A stretch of DNA of 7,446 bases from JBKHJZ01 sp046537875 (GCA_046537875.1 JBKHJZ010000156.1:1-7446); one strand, 5' to 3'. Counted from the stretch's first letter, positions 1 to 5,846 are shown. The notes: generated by a model not told the origin, from the letters alone. Program-made: numbers and translations.

Positions 1-96
1 CCGGTCCGGCTGGGGGCCCGGGTGTGGCGGGTGGTGTGGCGTCCGGTCCGGCTGGGGGCACGGGTGTGGCGGGTGGTGTGGCGCCCGGTGGGGCCG
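1..96 (+). repeat. 42-bp in-frame tandem repeat inside nagA
   Basis: Bases 1-42 and 43-84 are the same apart from positions 18/60 and 42/84. A degenerate third copy begins at 85 (CCGGTGGGGCC). The unit is 14 codons, so the reading frame is kept, giving GPAGG-x-GVAGGVA per unit. The array may continue beyond the left edge, so the copy number is unknown. Confidence 0.9.
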
Positions 97-410
97 GCAT
101 CGGCGCCGCGCCGGCGGCGGTCGACGGCACCCCCGGCGCGGCCCGGCTGTCGAACGGCACGCTGGCGGGCAGCGTGACGGGGCTCGACCAGGCGGTGCGC
201 AACCTGGTGGCGTACGCCGAGGTGCCCCTCGACGTGGCCGTGAAGGCAGCCAGCGCCACGCCGGCGGCGGCGCTCGGCCTGGACGACCGCGGCGTCTGCG
301 TGCCGGGTGCGGTGGGCGACCTGGTGCTGCTCGACCCCGACGGCGGCTTGGTGGCCACGATCATCGGCGGCGAGGTGGCGTTCGACCGCCGCCGGGCGAC
401 GCAGGCCTGA
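1..410 (+). CDS. nagA: N-acetylglucosamine-6-phosphate deacetylase, C-terminal part (5' end outside window)
   Basis: NagA removes the acetyl group from GlcNAc-6-phosphate, giving glucosamine-6-phosphate and acetate in cytoplasmic amino-sugar catabolism and cell-wall recycling. The frame is open from base 3 and ends at TGA 408-410, so only about 135 C-terminal residues are seen. The recognisable block is the family C-terminus: SNGTLAGS, then GLDQAVRNLV, the ATPAAALGL helix, a PGAVGDLVLLD strand and a final VATIIGGEVAF strand. The metal-binding histidines and catalytic aspartate lie upstream, outside the window. The stretch before the LAGS block is unusual: two near-identical 14-residue Gly/Ala/Val-rich repeats stand where the family normally has a short hairpin after the catalytic-Asp loop. 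The gene converges on the CPBP protease gene 53 bp downstream. Identification rests on motif recognition; another amidohydrolase is possible but much less likely. Confidence 0.85.
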   Translation, partial: GPAGGPGVAGGVASGPAGGTGVAGGVAPGGAGIGAAPAAVDGTPGAARLSNGTLAGSVTGLDQAVRNLVAYAEVPLDVAVKAASATPAAALGLDDRGVCVPGAVGDLVLLDPDGGLVATIIGGEVAFDRRRATQA

Positions 411-433
411 GGGCTGCGCCGTCATCGTCGCTC

Positions 434-463
434 ACGACCCGGCGAGCCGGCCGGCCCGGTCGT
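434..463. terminator. candidate bidirectional hairpin terminator between nagA and the CPBP gene
   Basis: ACGACC (434-439) pairs with GGTCGT (458-463), followed by G441-G442 with C456-C457 past a one-base bulge, then GCC (446-448) with GGC (453-455) around a GGCC loop. It fills the gap between two converging stop codons (408-410 on + and 464-466 on -). There is no T-tract, as is common for high-GC actinobacteria. The stem is modest; position is the main support. Confidence 0.45.
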
Positions 464-1222
464 TCACGGCCCGGCGAGCCAGCCGACCCGGTTGCGCAGC
501 GCCAGGTAGCCGATGCCGGCGACCGCATCGACCAGCACGTGGGCGACGATCAGCGGCACCGTGCGGCCCGTGCGCTGGTAGACGCGGCCGAACAGCAGGC
601 CCATCGCCAGGTTGCCGGCGAACCCACCGAACCCCTGGTACAGGTGGTACGTCCCGCGCAGCAGGGCGCTCGCGGCGAGCGACCGGTTGGCCGACCATCC
701 GAGCTGGCCGAGCCGGTGGAGCAGGTAGCCGACGACGATCACCTCTTCGGTGAGGCCGTAGCGAACCGACCGGGCGAGCCAGACGGGCACGGTCCACCAC
801 GAGGCCTCGCCGGCGATCACCGCCACGTCGCGGTTCACCCCGAGGGCGACGCTTCCCAGGTAGAGGGCCAGGCCGACCGACCCCACGAGGGCGAACAGGG
901 CCAGCCCCCGGGCCAGGTCGCTCCGGAGCTGGCTCCGGGGGCGGAGCGACAGCCCGATGTCGGCCGGCCCCTCGCCCGACCGGTGCAGCAGGTGCACCAC
1001 CAGCAGCACCGGCACCAGCGCCAGCGCGACGGCCACGAGCTGGTGGAACGGGGGCGACGCGTCGGCCTGGTAGAGCACGGCGGTCGTCCCCGCCAGCCTG
1101 GGTCGCGAGACCAGGTCGAGCACCGCCCAGATCGCCGACGCCAGGAACGTGAGGCCGAGGACGATCCACACCTCGTCGCGCAGGATCCGGCGGGATGACG
1201 GCGCGGCGGTGACGCCTTCCAT
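464..1222 (-). CDS. CPBP family intramembrane metalloprotease (Rce1/ABI-like)
   Basis: A predicted polytopic membrane protein of 252 residues in the CPBP (CAAX protease and bacteriocin-processing enzyme, ABI) family, whose members cleave substrates within the membrane. Visible motifs in order are the Glu pair E159-E160 in GLTEEVIVVGYL, the histidine H193 in LLRGTYHLYQG, N204 in AGNLAMG and H228 in LIVAHVLVD. Hydrophobic segments lie at about residues 18-38, 61-78, 105-128, 158-172, 200-213 and 222-241. The usual EExxxR arginine is Val164 here. ATG 1222 has GAGG a few bases upstream. An in-frame GTG at 1225 sits 8 nt after a TAACCT box and could be a leaderless start adding one residue. Its substrate is unknown; CPBP members act in prenyl-protein maturation, bacteriocin immunity or stress signalling. 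The gene lies 106 bp after the oxidoreductase on the same strand but appears to have its own promoter. Confidence 0.85.
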   Translation of the reverse strand: MEGVTAAPSSRRILRDEVWIVLGLTFLASAIWAVLDLVSRPRLAGTTAVLYQADASPPFHQLVAVALALVPVLLVVHLLHRSGEGPADIGLSLRPRSQLRSDLARGLALFALVGSVGLALYLGSVALGVNRDVAVIAGEASWWTVPVWLARSVRYGLTEEVIVVGYLLHRLGQLGWSANRSLAASALLRGTYHLYQGFGGFAGNLAMGLLFGRVYQRTGRTVPLIVAHVLVDAVAGIGYLALRNRVGWLAGP

Positions 1223-1233
1223 CACACCTCACG

Positions 1234-1239
1234 AGGTTA
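1234..1239 (-). promoter_or_regulatory. candidate -10 box of the CPBP gene
   Basis: On the minus strand TAACCT (1239 down to 1234) fits the actinobacterial -10 pattern TANNNT. It ends 8 nt before GTG 1225 and 11 nt before ATG 1222, so transcription would start at or just before the start codon. No -35 element is evident. Confidence 0.45.
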
Positions 1240-1299
1240 GGAGCCTCGCCCCTCGTGCTGCGCTTCGGGTCGGAGCGGGCGCCCGCCGTGGTGCTCGAC

Positions 1300-1316
1300 G
1301 GTCCCGACGGCGGGCC
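1300..1316 (-). terminator. small GC hairpin after the oxidoreductase gene (weak terminator candidate)
   Basis: GG-CCCG (1300-1306, with a bulged T at 1302) pairs with CGGGCC (1311-1316) around the loop ACGG, 12 nt beyond the oxidoreductase stop codon. Stems of this size are common by chance in DNA this GC-rich, so only the position argues for function. Confidence 0.3.
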
Positions 1317-1328
1317 ATCGTCCCGAGG

Positions 1329-2306
1329 TCAGCTGGTGCCGACCATCGCCCGGTCGGCGAGTCGGGGGGCGAGCTCCCGCTCCCAGAACCGGAAGAACCC
1401 CTCCTGGTCGTCCCCGAGTTGGAGGAACGCGATGCGGTCGTAGCCGGCGTCGGCTGCGGACCGCGCGACCTCGGCGTAGCGGTCCGGGTCCGGCCCGGCC
1501 GGGATCTTCTCGCCCAGCGCTTCGGGGGTCACCGAGGCGGTGGCGGCGGCGAAGTTCACGGGGTTGGGCAGCTCGGACATCACCTTCCAGCCGAGCGCAG
1601 AGAACCGGAAGTGGTCGTGCGCGGTCCGCAGGGCCCTGGCCTCGTCCTCGTCCCAGCACACCGGGATCTGCGTCCAGGTCTTGCCGGTGCCCCCGGCGGC
1701 ACGGTAGGCGTCGACGATCTCCGGGAGCGGCTGGTCGCAGATCAGCTCGTCTCCCAGCTCGGCGGCCAACCCGGCCGACCGCTCGCCGCTCGCTGCCACC
1801 GCCAGCGGCACCGGCTCGTCGGGCAGGTCGAACACGCGGGCATCCTCGACCGTGAGGTGGTCGCCCCGGTACGTGCGGTAGCCGCCTTGCCAGAGCAACC
1901 TCATGGCGTCGAGCGCCTCGGCGAGCATCTCGTGGCGGACGTCGATCGGCGGCCATCCCTCGCCCACGACGTGCTCGTTGAGCTCCTCGCCGGCACCCAC
2001 CCCGAGGGTGAAGCGCTCGCCGCTGAGCAGCGCGACCGTGGCCGCCTTCTGCGCCACGACGGCCGGGTGGTAGCGGACGAACGGGCAGGTCACCATCGTG
2101 ACCAACCCGACCTCCTCGGTCGTCACGGCGAGCGCGCCAAGCACCGACCAGGCGTACGGGGAGTGGTGCTGCTCGGGGAGCCAGGGGTGGTAGTGGTCGG
2201 AGACCGCCAGGAAGTCGAATCCGGCCCGCTCGGCCTGGCGTCCCACCTCGACCATTCGTCGGGGAGGGTGGTCCTCGCTCAACAGGGTGCAGCCGAACCT
2301 GGTCAT
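1329..2306 (-). CDS. F420-dependent LLM-class oxidoreductase, FGD-like (TIGR03557-type)
   Basis: A cytoplasmic 325-residue TIM-barrel flavin/F420 oxidoreductase of the luciferase-like monooxygenase superfamily, which transfers hydride to or from the deazaflavin coenzyme F420. By eye it lines up along its length with the mycobacterial F420-dependent glucose-6-phosphate dehydrogenase FGD1: S36-D37-H38 with W42 (SDHYHPW), the RYHPAVVAQ segment, GVGAGEELNE with Glu107, LPDEPVPLAVAASG and a C-terminal FFRFWERELAPRL. The FGD1 stretch containing phosphate-binding Lys198 appears to be replaced by DQPLPEI, so the substrate is probably not glucose-6-phosphate. ATG 2306 is preceded by GGGAGG at about 7 nt, a good ribosome-binding site. 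The gene is divergent from pheA with 150 bp between. Family membership is secure; substrate unknown. Confidence 0.9.
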   Translation of the reverse strand: MTRFGCTLLSEDHPPRRMVEVGRQAERAGFDFLAVSDHYHPWLPEQHHSPYAWSVLGALAVTTEEVGLVTMVTCPFVRYHPAVVAQKAATVALLSGERFTLGVGAGEELNEHVVGEGWPPIDVRHEMLAEALDAMRLLWQGGYRTYRGDHLTVEDARVFDLPDEPVPLAVAASGERSAGLAAELGDELICDQPLPEIVDAYRAAGGTGKTWTQIPVCWDEDEARALRTAHDHFRFSALGWKVMSELPNPVNFAAATASVTPEALGEKIPAGPDPDRYAEVARSAADAGYDRIAFLQLGDDQEGFFRFWERELAPRLADRAMVGTS

Positions 2307-2311
2307 GGCGT

Positions 2312-2317
2312 CGCCTC
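2312..2317 (-). promoter_or_regulatory. ribosome-binding site of the F420 oxidoreductase
   Basis: On the minus strand GGGAGG precedes ATG 2306 by about 7 nt. It decides this start within an open frame that extends far upstream across pheA. No TANNNT box was found for this gene in the divergent region. Confidence 0.65.
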
Positions 2318-2442
2318 CCGGGTGTGGGTCGTCGCACGGCTCGCTTCCCGGCGGCCGGCCCGCTACGCCACGTGGCCCGGAGGAGGCCGGATGACCGGGC
2401 CACCGCGGCGGTCCCATCCGGGGGGCGGACCGCCGGTCCGGA

Positions 2443-2448
2443 TACGAT
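2443..2448 (+). promoter_or_regulatory. candidate -10 box of pheA, leaderless start
   Basis: TACGAT fits TANNNT and ends 8 nt before ATG 2457, which would place the transcript start at or next to the A of the start codon. There is no Shine-Dalgarno sequence before ATG 2457 or before the internal ATG 2502, so a leaderless mRNA from 2457 is the simplest reading. No -35 element is seen. Confidence 0.5.
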
Positions 2449-2456
2449 CGCACGCC

Positions 2457-3422
2457 ATGACCGACGGTTCCGACGCCCCGGCACCGACGCCCGCCCCCCG
2501 CATGCGGGTGGGCTTCCTGGGGCCCGAGGGCACCTTCACCGAGCAGGCCCTGCTGTCTCAGGGCGACCTGGCCAGCCACGAGCTGGTGGCGTTGCCGTCG
2601 ATCACCGACGTGCTGCTCGCCGTCGAGGACGGCGAGGTCGACTACGGCTTCGTCGGCATCGAGAACTCGATCGAGGGGGCGGTCACCGCCACGGTCGACA
2701 CGCTGGCGTTCGAGACCGACCTGCTCATCCAGCGCGAGGTCGTGCTGGGCGTGCAGATGAACCTGCTCGCGCCGGTCGGCGTGGGGCTGCCGGACATCCG
2801 CCGGGTGGTGTCGATCCCGGTCGCCACCGCCCAGTGCCGGCGCTACCTGCAGCGGGAGCTGCCGGGTGTCGAGACCGAGGCGGCGTCGTCCACCGCCGAG
2901 GCCGCCCGGCTGGTCGCCACCGAGGGCAACGACGGGCACACCGCGGCGATCGCCCCGTCGGTGGCGGGGAAGCTGTACGGGCTCGACGTGCTCGCGGTCG
3001 ACATCGAGGACCACCCCGACAACGCCACCCGCTTCGTGGTCGTGGCGCCCCGGGGCGTTCCCGCCCCCACCGGGCACGACAAGACCTCGATCGTCGTGTT
3101 CCAGCGGGCCGACCGCCCGGGCTCGCTGCTCGCGATCCTCCAGGAGTTCGCCGCCCGCGCGATCAACCTGACCAAGCTCGAGTCGCGCCCCACCAAGAAG
3201 GGGCTCGGCAACTACTGCTTCGTCATCGATCTCGAGGGGCACGTGGCCGACGAGCTGGTGGCCGACTGCCTGCGCGACCTGAAGTCGAAGGTGGCCGAGG
3301 TCAAGTTCCTGGGGTCGTACCCTGCGGCCGGCGAGCACGGACCGGCGCGGCGCCGCGACGCCGAGGTCCGCTGGCGCCAGGCGAGCGACTGGGTGCAGGC
3401 GCTGCGCGACCAGATCGTCTGA
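2457..3422 (+). CDS. pheA: prephenate dehydratase with C-terminal ACT domain
   Basis: This enzyme converts prephenate to phenylpyruvate, the committed step to phenylalanine, in the cytoplasm. The 321 residues match a monofunctional bacterial enzyme with no chorismate mutase domain. The catalytic domain spans about residues 17-200: GPEGTFTEQAL (from Gly22), VGIENSIEGAV and the catalytic TRF motif with Thr191 (DHPDNATRFVVV). An ACT domain follows at about residues 208-285 with RPGSLLAIL and ESRP (242-245), the pair that binds phenylalanine in allosterically inhibited enzymes, so feedback inhibition by Phe is expected. A short Arg-rich tail ends in WVQALRDQIV. The first 15 residues are Ala/Pro-rich and precede the conserved MRVGFLG; ATG 2457 is preferred over ATG 2502 because of the -10 box just upstream. 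It is a single gene, followed 123 bp later by tRNA-Ser(UGA). Confidence 0.96.
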   Translation: MTDGSDAPAPTPAPRMRVGFLGPEGTFTEQALLSQGDLASHELVALPSITDVLLAVEDGEVDYGFVGIENSIEGAVTATVDTLAFETDLLIQREVVLGVQMNLLAPVGVGLPDIRRVVSIPVATAQCRRYLQRELPGVETEAASSTAEAARLVATEGNDGHTAAIAPSVAGKLYGLDVLAVDIEDHPDNATRFVVVAPRGVPAPTGHDKTSIVVFQRADRPGSLLAILQEFAARAINLTKLESRPTKKGLGNYCFVIDLEGHVADELVADCLRDLKSKVAEVKFLGSYPAAGEHGPARRRDAEVRWRQASDWVQALRDQIV

Positions 3423-3512
3423 CCCCGTCCGGCGCTGCGGCCGAGGCACTGGGCGGGCACAGCCGGAGGAGCACCGCCGCCAAGGCACGCTGGCTGCGCC
3501 TGCGCCGGCCGG

Positions 3513-3518
3513 TACCCT
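3513..3518 (+). promoter_or_regulatory. candidate -10 box of tRNA-Ser(UGA)
   Basis: TACCCT fits TANNNT and lies 27 nt before the mature tRNA 5' end, leaving about 20 nt of leader for RNase P removal. The stretch from the pheA stop (3422) to here holds no clear terminator, so read-through from pheA is also possible. Confidence 0.35.
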
Positions 3519-3545
3519 CCTGGTCGGCGCGTCCGGCGACGCCGG

Positions 3546-3630
3546 GGAGCGGTGGCCGAGTGGACGAAGGCAGCGGTCTTGAAAACCGCCGACCCGCGAG
3601 GGTCCGTGGGTTCGAATCCCACCCGCTCCG
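3546..3630 (+). tRNA. tRNA-Ser(UGA), decodes UCN codons ending in A
   Basis: An 85-nt class II cloverleaf. The acceptor GGAGCGG pairs with CCGCTCC, with discriminator G3630. The D arm carries GCCGAG. The anticodon stem GCGGT/ACCGC encloses the loop CTTGAAA with anticodon TGA at 3580-3582. The long variable arm GACCC-GCGA-GGGTC is the serine-type hallmark. The T arm is GTGGG-TTCGAAT-CCCAC. CCA is not encoded and must be added by nucleotidyltransferase. Confidence 0.97.
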
Positions 3631-3686
3631 CTCTGCCGTTCCGTGGCCTCCGTGAGCGCGGCGACCCGCCTGCGGCAACTCGGGGC

Positions 3687-3739
3687 GTGATCGCGGCAGC
3701 GCCCCGGCGGCGTGGGTGCCCACCGGGGCGCTCGATCAC
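3687..3739. terminator. strong bulged hairpin, bidirectional terminator between tRNA-Ser(UGA) and the LVIVD gene
   Basis: GTGATCG (3687-3693) pairs with CGATCAC (3733-3739). After a 4-nt bulge (3694-3697), AGCGCCCCGG (3698-3707) pairs perfectly with CCGGGGCGCT (3723-3732) around a 15-nt loop. That is 17 base pairs, far more than expected by chance, in the 127-bp gap between convergent units: 56 nt after the tRNA and 18 nt beyond the stop of the minus-strand gene. No T-tract follows, which is usual in actinobacteria. Confidence 0.75.
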
Positions 3740-3757
3740 CGCGAGGTGACGGCTACG

Positions 3758-5266
3758 TCACTGGCTGCACTTGATGCCTGAGCACGGCGTGTCGCTCAGC
3801 TCCATGACCATGAGGCCGTTGTTGAGGTCGCTGGCGATGATCGTGCCGCTGTCGAACAACGGGAAGATGCCCCACTGTCCGAGGAACGCAGAGCCGAACC
3901 TCTCCTCCTGCTCGATGTTGAGGATGTTCTCCTGCAAGCGGGGCTCGGTGTCCATGTGGGCGTACGGTTCCAGGCTCACGTTGCCCTGGGCGTCGCGCAC
4001 GATCTGCAGCACGCGGGTGCCCGACGTGTAGGACGCCATGTAGAGCTTGTCGTCCTTGACGATGAAGTTGTGATCGAGCCCGACCGTGCCGTCGGTGAAC
4101 CGCTCGACGAAGACGGGGTTGTCGAGATCGCGGATGTCGACGATGTAGGTGCCGGTCTCCGGCATGTTCGTGGGCTCGTCCACCGGCTGGGCGAAGAACT
4201 CCGAGAAGACCCAGCCCGCCTGGACGAGCTCGTCGATCTCGTCGCCGATGAACAGGAAGTCCTGCTCCTCGGTGGTCCAACCGCTGTGCGAGAACACCAG
4301 CTCGGGCACGCGGAAGCTGGCGATCACCTCGATGTTGCCCTTGTCGGTGACGTCCCAGATCTCGGTCTTGCCGCCGACCGGATGGCCGGCCGCCAGACCC
4401 TCACGGTCGCGGCCGTCGAACACGAACAGGATCTCCCGGCCCTGGTACTCCTCGTCCGGGCCGTTGTAGACGACCGGGTAGAAGTCGTGCTCACCGATGT
4501 CGGGCAGGCACGCCACCACCTCGGGGTCGGCCGGGTTCGTGTTGAGGTCGTAGATCAGCGTGTTGAACCGTGGCGGGTTGTCCAGGCCGCAGGCGTTGTT
4601 GGCAGCGCCCGGTGCCAGACGGACACCCGCCACGTAGGCGAAGCCGGTCTCCTCGTTGATCATGATGTTGTGCGACGACCGGTAGCCGCCGGCGTCGGTC
4701 TGGAAGTTGGGAAGCGGCAGCACCGTGTCGGGCGACGGTGCGGGGCCGAGCGCGTCCAGGCCCGACAGGTCCACGATCTCGATCTGCGAGCCGACGATCT
4801 CCGACGTGTAGTAGGCGAAGTCGCCGTAGACGGCGGCGTCGCCCCAGAGGTTGCCGATGTTGAGCGGCGCCTGGCTCTCGAGGCTCCCGACGAACACCGG
4901 GTTCTCGGGATCCGTGACCCGCACGACCGCCATGCTGGCCGTCGTCCCGATGAGGGCATACTCCTCGCCCGCCGGGGAGGTGTAGCCCCAGATGTCGTTC
5001 AACATGCCCTTGTCGAAGAAGCCGGTGATCGGCAGCGCGCCCATGTCCTCGGCGAACACCTGGCCGAGGAGCCGCATGTTCTCGGTGTCCGGGAACGGGC
5101 CCGCGAATGATGGAAGGGTCGTCACCCCGTCCATGGCGACCGACTGCGCCAGGGCGAAAGCTTCCTCGTCATCGTGCGCGGTCGCCGTGCCTGGCGTGGT
5201 GACCGCGAGCGCCACTCCCACGGCAGCCGCGAGCGCGGCGCGCCACAACCGTGTCTTTCGGACCAT
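3758..5266 (-). CDS. secreted LVIVD-repeat protein, choice-of-anchor B type
   Basis: A 502-residue exported protein. Residues 1-30 form a Sec signal peptide (MVRK, hydrophobic core 10-24, probable cleavage after ATA at 28-30). The rest carries LVIVD-type beta repeats, seen as VVRVTDPENPVFVG (about 116-130), QIEIVDLSG (about 156-165), TEIWDVTD (about 300) and TYIVDIRDLDNPVF (about 371-385). Blocks typical of the choice-of-anchor B family are WGYTSPAGEEYALIG, SHN at 198-200, FSHSGW with His327, DEIDE, DHNFIV with His399, and GQWGIFPLFDSGTIIASD. A beta-propeller-like fold is inferred. No sorting motif or C-terminal membrane helix is seen; the protein ends in CSGIKCSQ with Cys495 and Cys500, besides Cys226 and Cys253, so disulfides are possible. 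ATG 5266 has GAGGGGGG about 7 nt upstream. The molecular function is unknown for the family. A sampled 60-base line (3841-3900) is 63% GC, below neighbouring genes. Confidence 0.88.
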   Translation of the reverse strand: MVRKTRLWRAALAAAVGVALAVTTPGTATAHDDEEAFALAQSVAMDGVTTLPSFAGPFPDTENMRLLGQVFAEDMGALPITGFFDKGMLNDIWGYTSPAGEEYALIGTTASMAVVRVTDPENPVFVGSLESQAPLNIGNLWGDAAVYGDFAYYTSEIVGSQIEIVDLSGLDALGPAPSPDTVLPLPNFQTDAGGYRSSHNIMINEETGFAYVAGVRLAPGAANNACGLDNPPRFNTLIYDLNTNPADPEVVACLPDIGEHDFYPVVYNGPDEEYQGREILFVFDGRDREGLAAGHPVGGKTEIWDVTDKGNIEVIASFRVPELVFSHSGWTTEEQDFLFIGDEIDELVQAGWVFSEFFAQPVDEPTNMPETGTYIVDIRDLDNPVFVERFTDGTVGLDHNFIVKDDKLYMASYTSGTRVLQIVRDAQGNVSLEPYAHMDTEPRLQENILNIEQEERFGSAFLGQWGIFPLFDSGTIIASDLNNGLMVMELSDTPCSGIKCSQ

Positions 5267-5364
5267 GAGCTGTTCCCCCCTCGTTGGATGGTGAACCCCC
5301 CGGCGGCCTGGAGCCACCTTCACGACCGCGATGTCGGCTACCCGATGACGCCGCGGACGCGGAC

Positions 5365-5370
5365 AGCCTA
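5365..5370 (-). promoter_or_regulatory. candidate -10 box of the LVIVD gene
   Basis: TAGGCT on the minus strand fits TANNNT and would give a leader of about 90 nt before ATG 5266. No -35 match is visible. An inverted repeat flanks the expected -35 region just upstream, which makes regulated transcription plausible but unproven. Confidence 0.3.
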
Positions 5371-5372
5371 TT

Positions 5373-5411
5373 CGATCTGTCACCACCATGGGCAGGGGCA
5401 TGTACAGATCG
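5373..5411. repeat. 8-bp inverted repeat, CGATCTGT / ACAGATCG, 23-nt spacer
   Basis: The arms 5373-5380 and 5404-5411 are perfect inverted copies with centres 31 bp apart, close to three helical turns. They bracket the expected -35 region of the candidate LVIVD promoter. This could be a dimer-binding operator, though repeats of this size also arise by chance. Confidence 0.35.
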
Positions 5412-5526
5412 CATCGCGACGTGCGCCTCGGCCATGCGAAGCGCGTCTCCGTGCACCGGCCAGACAAGCTGAAGGCAGCGACCCCGTCACGGCGAAGCTG
5501 CTGATCGTGATCACGGCGTCTCGGTG

Positions 5527-5676
5527 ATGACCCGGATCCGGGGTTCGTCCAACGCCAAGGCCAAGGGGGAGCTCCGGTGGGAGCTGAGGTACCCGTCGTG
5601 GCGCGATGGCTTCCGCTCCGGCCTGGCTGCGGTGGGCGAGAGCCGTCGGCCGCGTTCGCCCGCCGGCGGGACGTGA
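5527..5676 (+). CDS. possible small protein, 49 residues, unknown
   Basis: An ATG-initiated frame (preceded by an in-frame GTG at 5524) ending at TGA 5674-5676. The product begins MTRIRGSSNAKAKGELRWEL and continues with RYPSWRDGFRSGLAAV, then an Arg/Pro/Gly tail; it is basic and has no hydrophobic segment. The case for coding is composition: counting by hand, 43 of 48 codons after the ATG end in G or C, whereas second positions are about 70% G+C, the contrast seen in real high-GC genes. Against it, no Shine-Dalgarno or nearby TANNNT box is seen and I recognise no family. It may be a real small protein, a decayed gene fragment or chance. It ends 81 nt before tRNA-Ser(GCU). Confidence 0.3.
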   Translation: MTRIRGSSNAKAKGELRWELRYPSWRDGFRSGLAAVGESRRPRSPAGGT

Positions 5677-5739
5677 CCGCACGTGGCTCCCATGGCTGGA
5701 TTCCGTCACGACCCCGCCGCCCGGGACGCGCCAGGGCAC

Positions 5740-5745
5740 TAGCAT
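5740..5745 (+). promoter_or_regulatory. candidate -10 box of tRNA-Ser(GCU)
   Basis: TAGCAT fits TANNNT and ends 12 nt before the mature tRNA 5' end, leaving a leader of roughly 5-6 nt. No convincing -35 element lies upstream. Confidence 0.45.
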
Positions 5746-5757
5746 GACGGTTCCCGT

Positions 5758-5846
5758 GGAGAGGTGGCCGAGTCTGGTCGAAGGCGCTTCCCTGCTAAGG
5801 AAGTGAGGGCGCAAGCTCTCCGTGGGTTCAAATCCCACCCTCTCCG
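5758..5846 (+). tRNA. tRNA-Ser(GCU), decodes AGC and AGU
   Basis: An 89-nt class II cloverleaf. The acceptor GGAGAGG pairs with CCTCTCC, with discriminator G5846. The D arm carries GCCGAG. The anticodon stem CTTCC/GGAAG encloses the loop CTGCTAA with anticodon GCT at 5794-5796. The long serine-type variable arm GAGGGC-GCAA-GCTCTC and T arm GTGGG-TTCAAAT-CCCAC follow. CCA is not encoded. Confidence 0.97.

Larger units (their letters stand above)
5267..5757. other. intergenic region, about 490 bp, between divergent units
   Basis: No long convincing gene is seen. It holds the leader and candidate promoter of the LVIVD gene (5365-5370, minus) with an 8-bp inverted repeat (5373-5411), two short perfect palindromes (5506-5515 and 5531-5542), a possible 49-codon ORF (5527-5676) and the promoter of tRNA-Ser(GCU) near 5740. 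Confidence 0.6.

Noticed and set aside
435..488. Short imperfect direct repeat (CGACCCGGCGAGCCGG and ACGGCCCGGCGAGCCAG)
   Set aside because: It is a single imperfect pair of about 15 bp spanning the end of the CPBP gene, with no further copies noticed.
1275..1286. Perfect 12-bp palindrome GCGGGCGCCCGC
   Set aside because: It has no loop, is pure G/C, and several such palindromes are expected by chance in a window of this size and composition.
1149..3422. A 757-codon + frame that includes pheA and could be read as a giant fusion
   Set aside because: The part before 2457 lies antisense to the CPBP and oxidoreductase genes and is Arg/Gly-rich nonsense; open antisense frames are common at this GC content.
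2307..3488. N-terminal extension of the oxidoreductase to 719 residues
   Set aside because: The frame stays open antisense to pheA, but the conserved family sequence begins at ATG 2306, which has a good ribosome-binding site.
5506..5542. Palindromes CGTGATCACG (5506-5515) and CCCGGATCCGGG (5531-5542) as paired operator sites
   Set aside because: They are different sequences, overlap the start of the possible small ORF, and have no nearby promoter; chance is a sufficient explanation.
5758..5846. tRNA-Ser(GCU) as the attachment site of an integrated element
   Set aside because: No duplicated tRNA 3' end, integrase or recombination directionality gene is seen on either side within the window.
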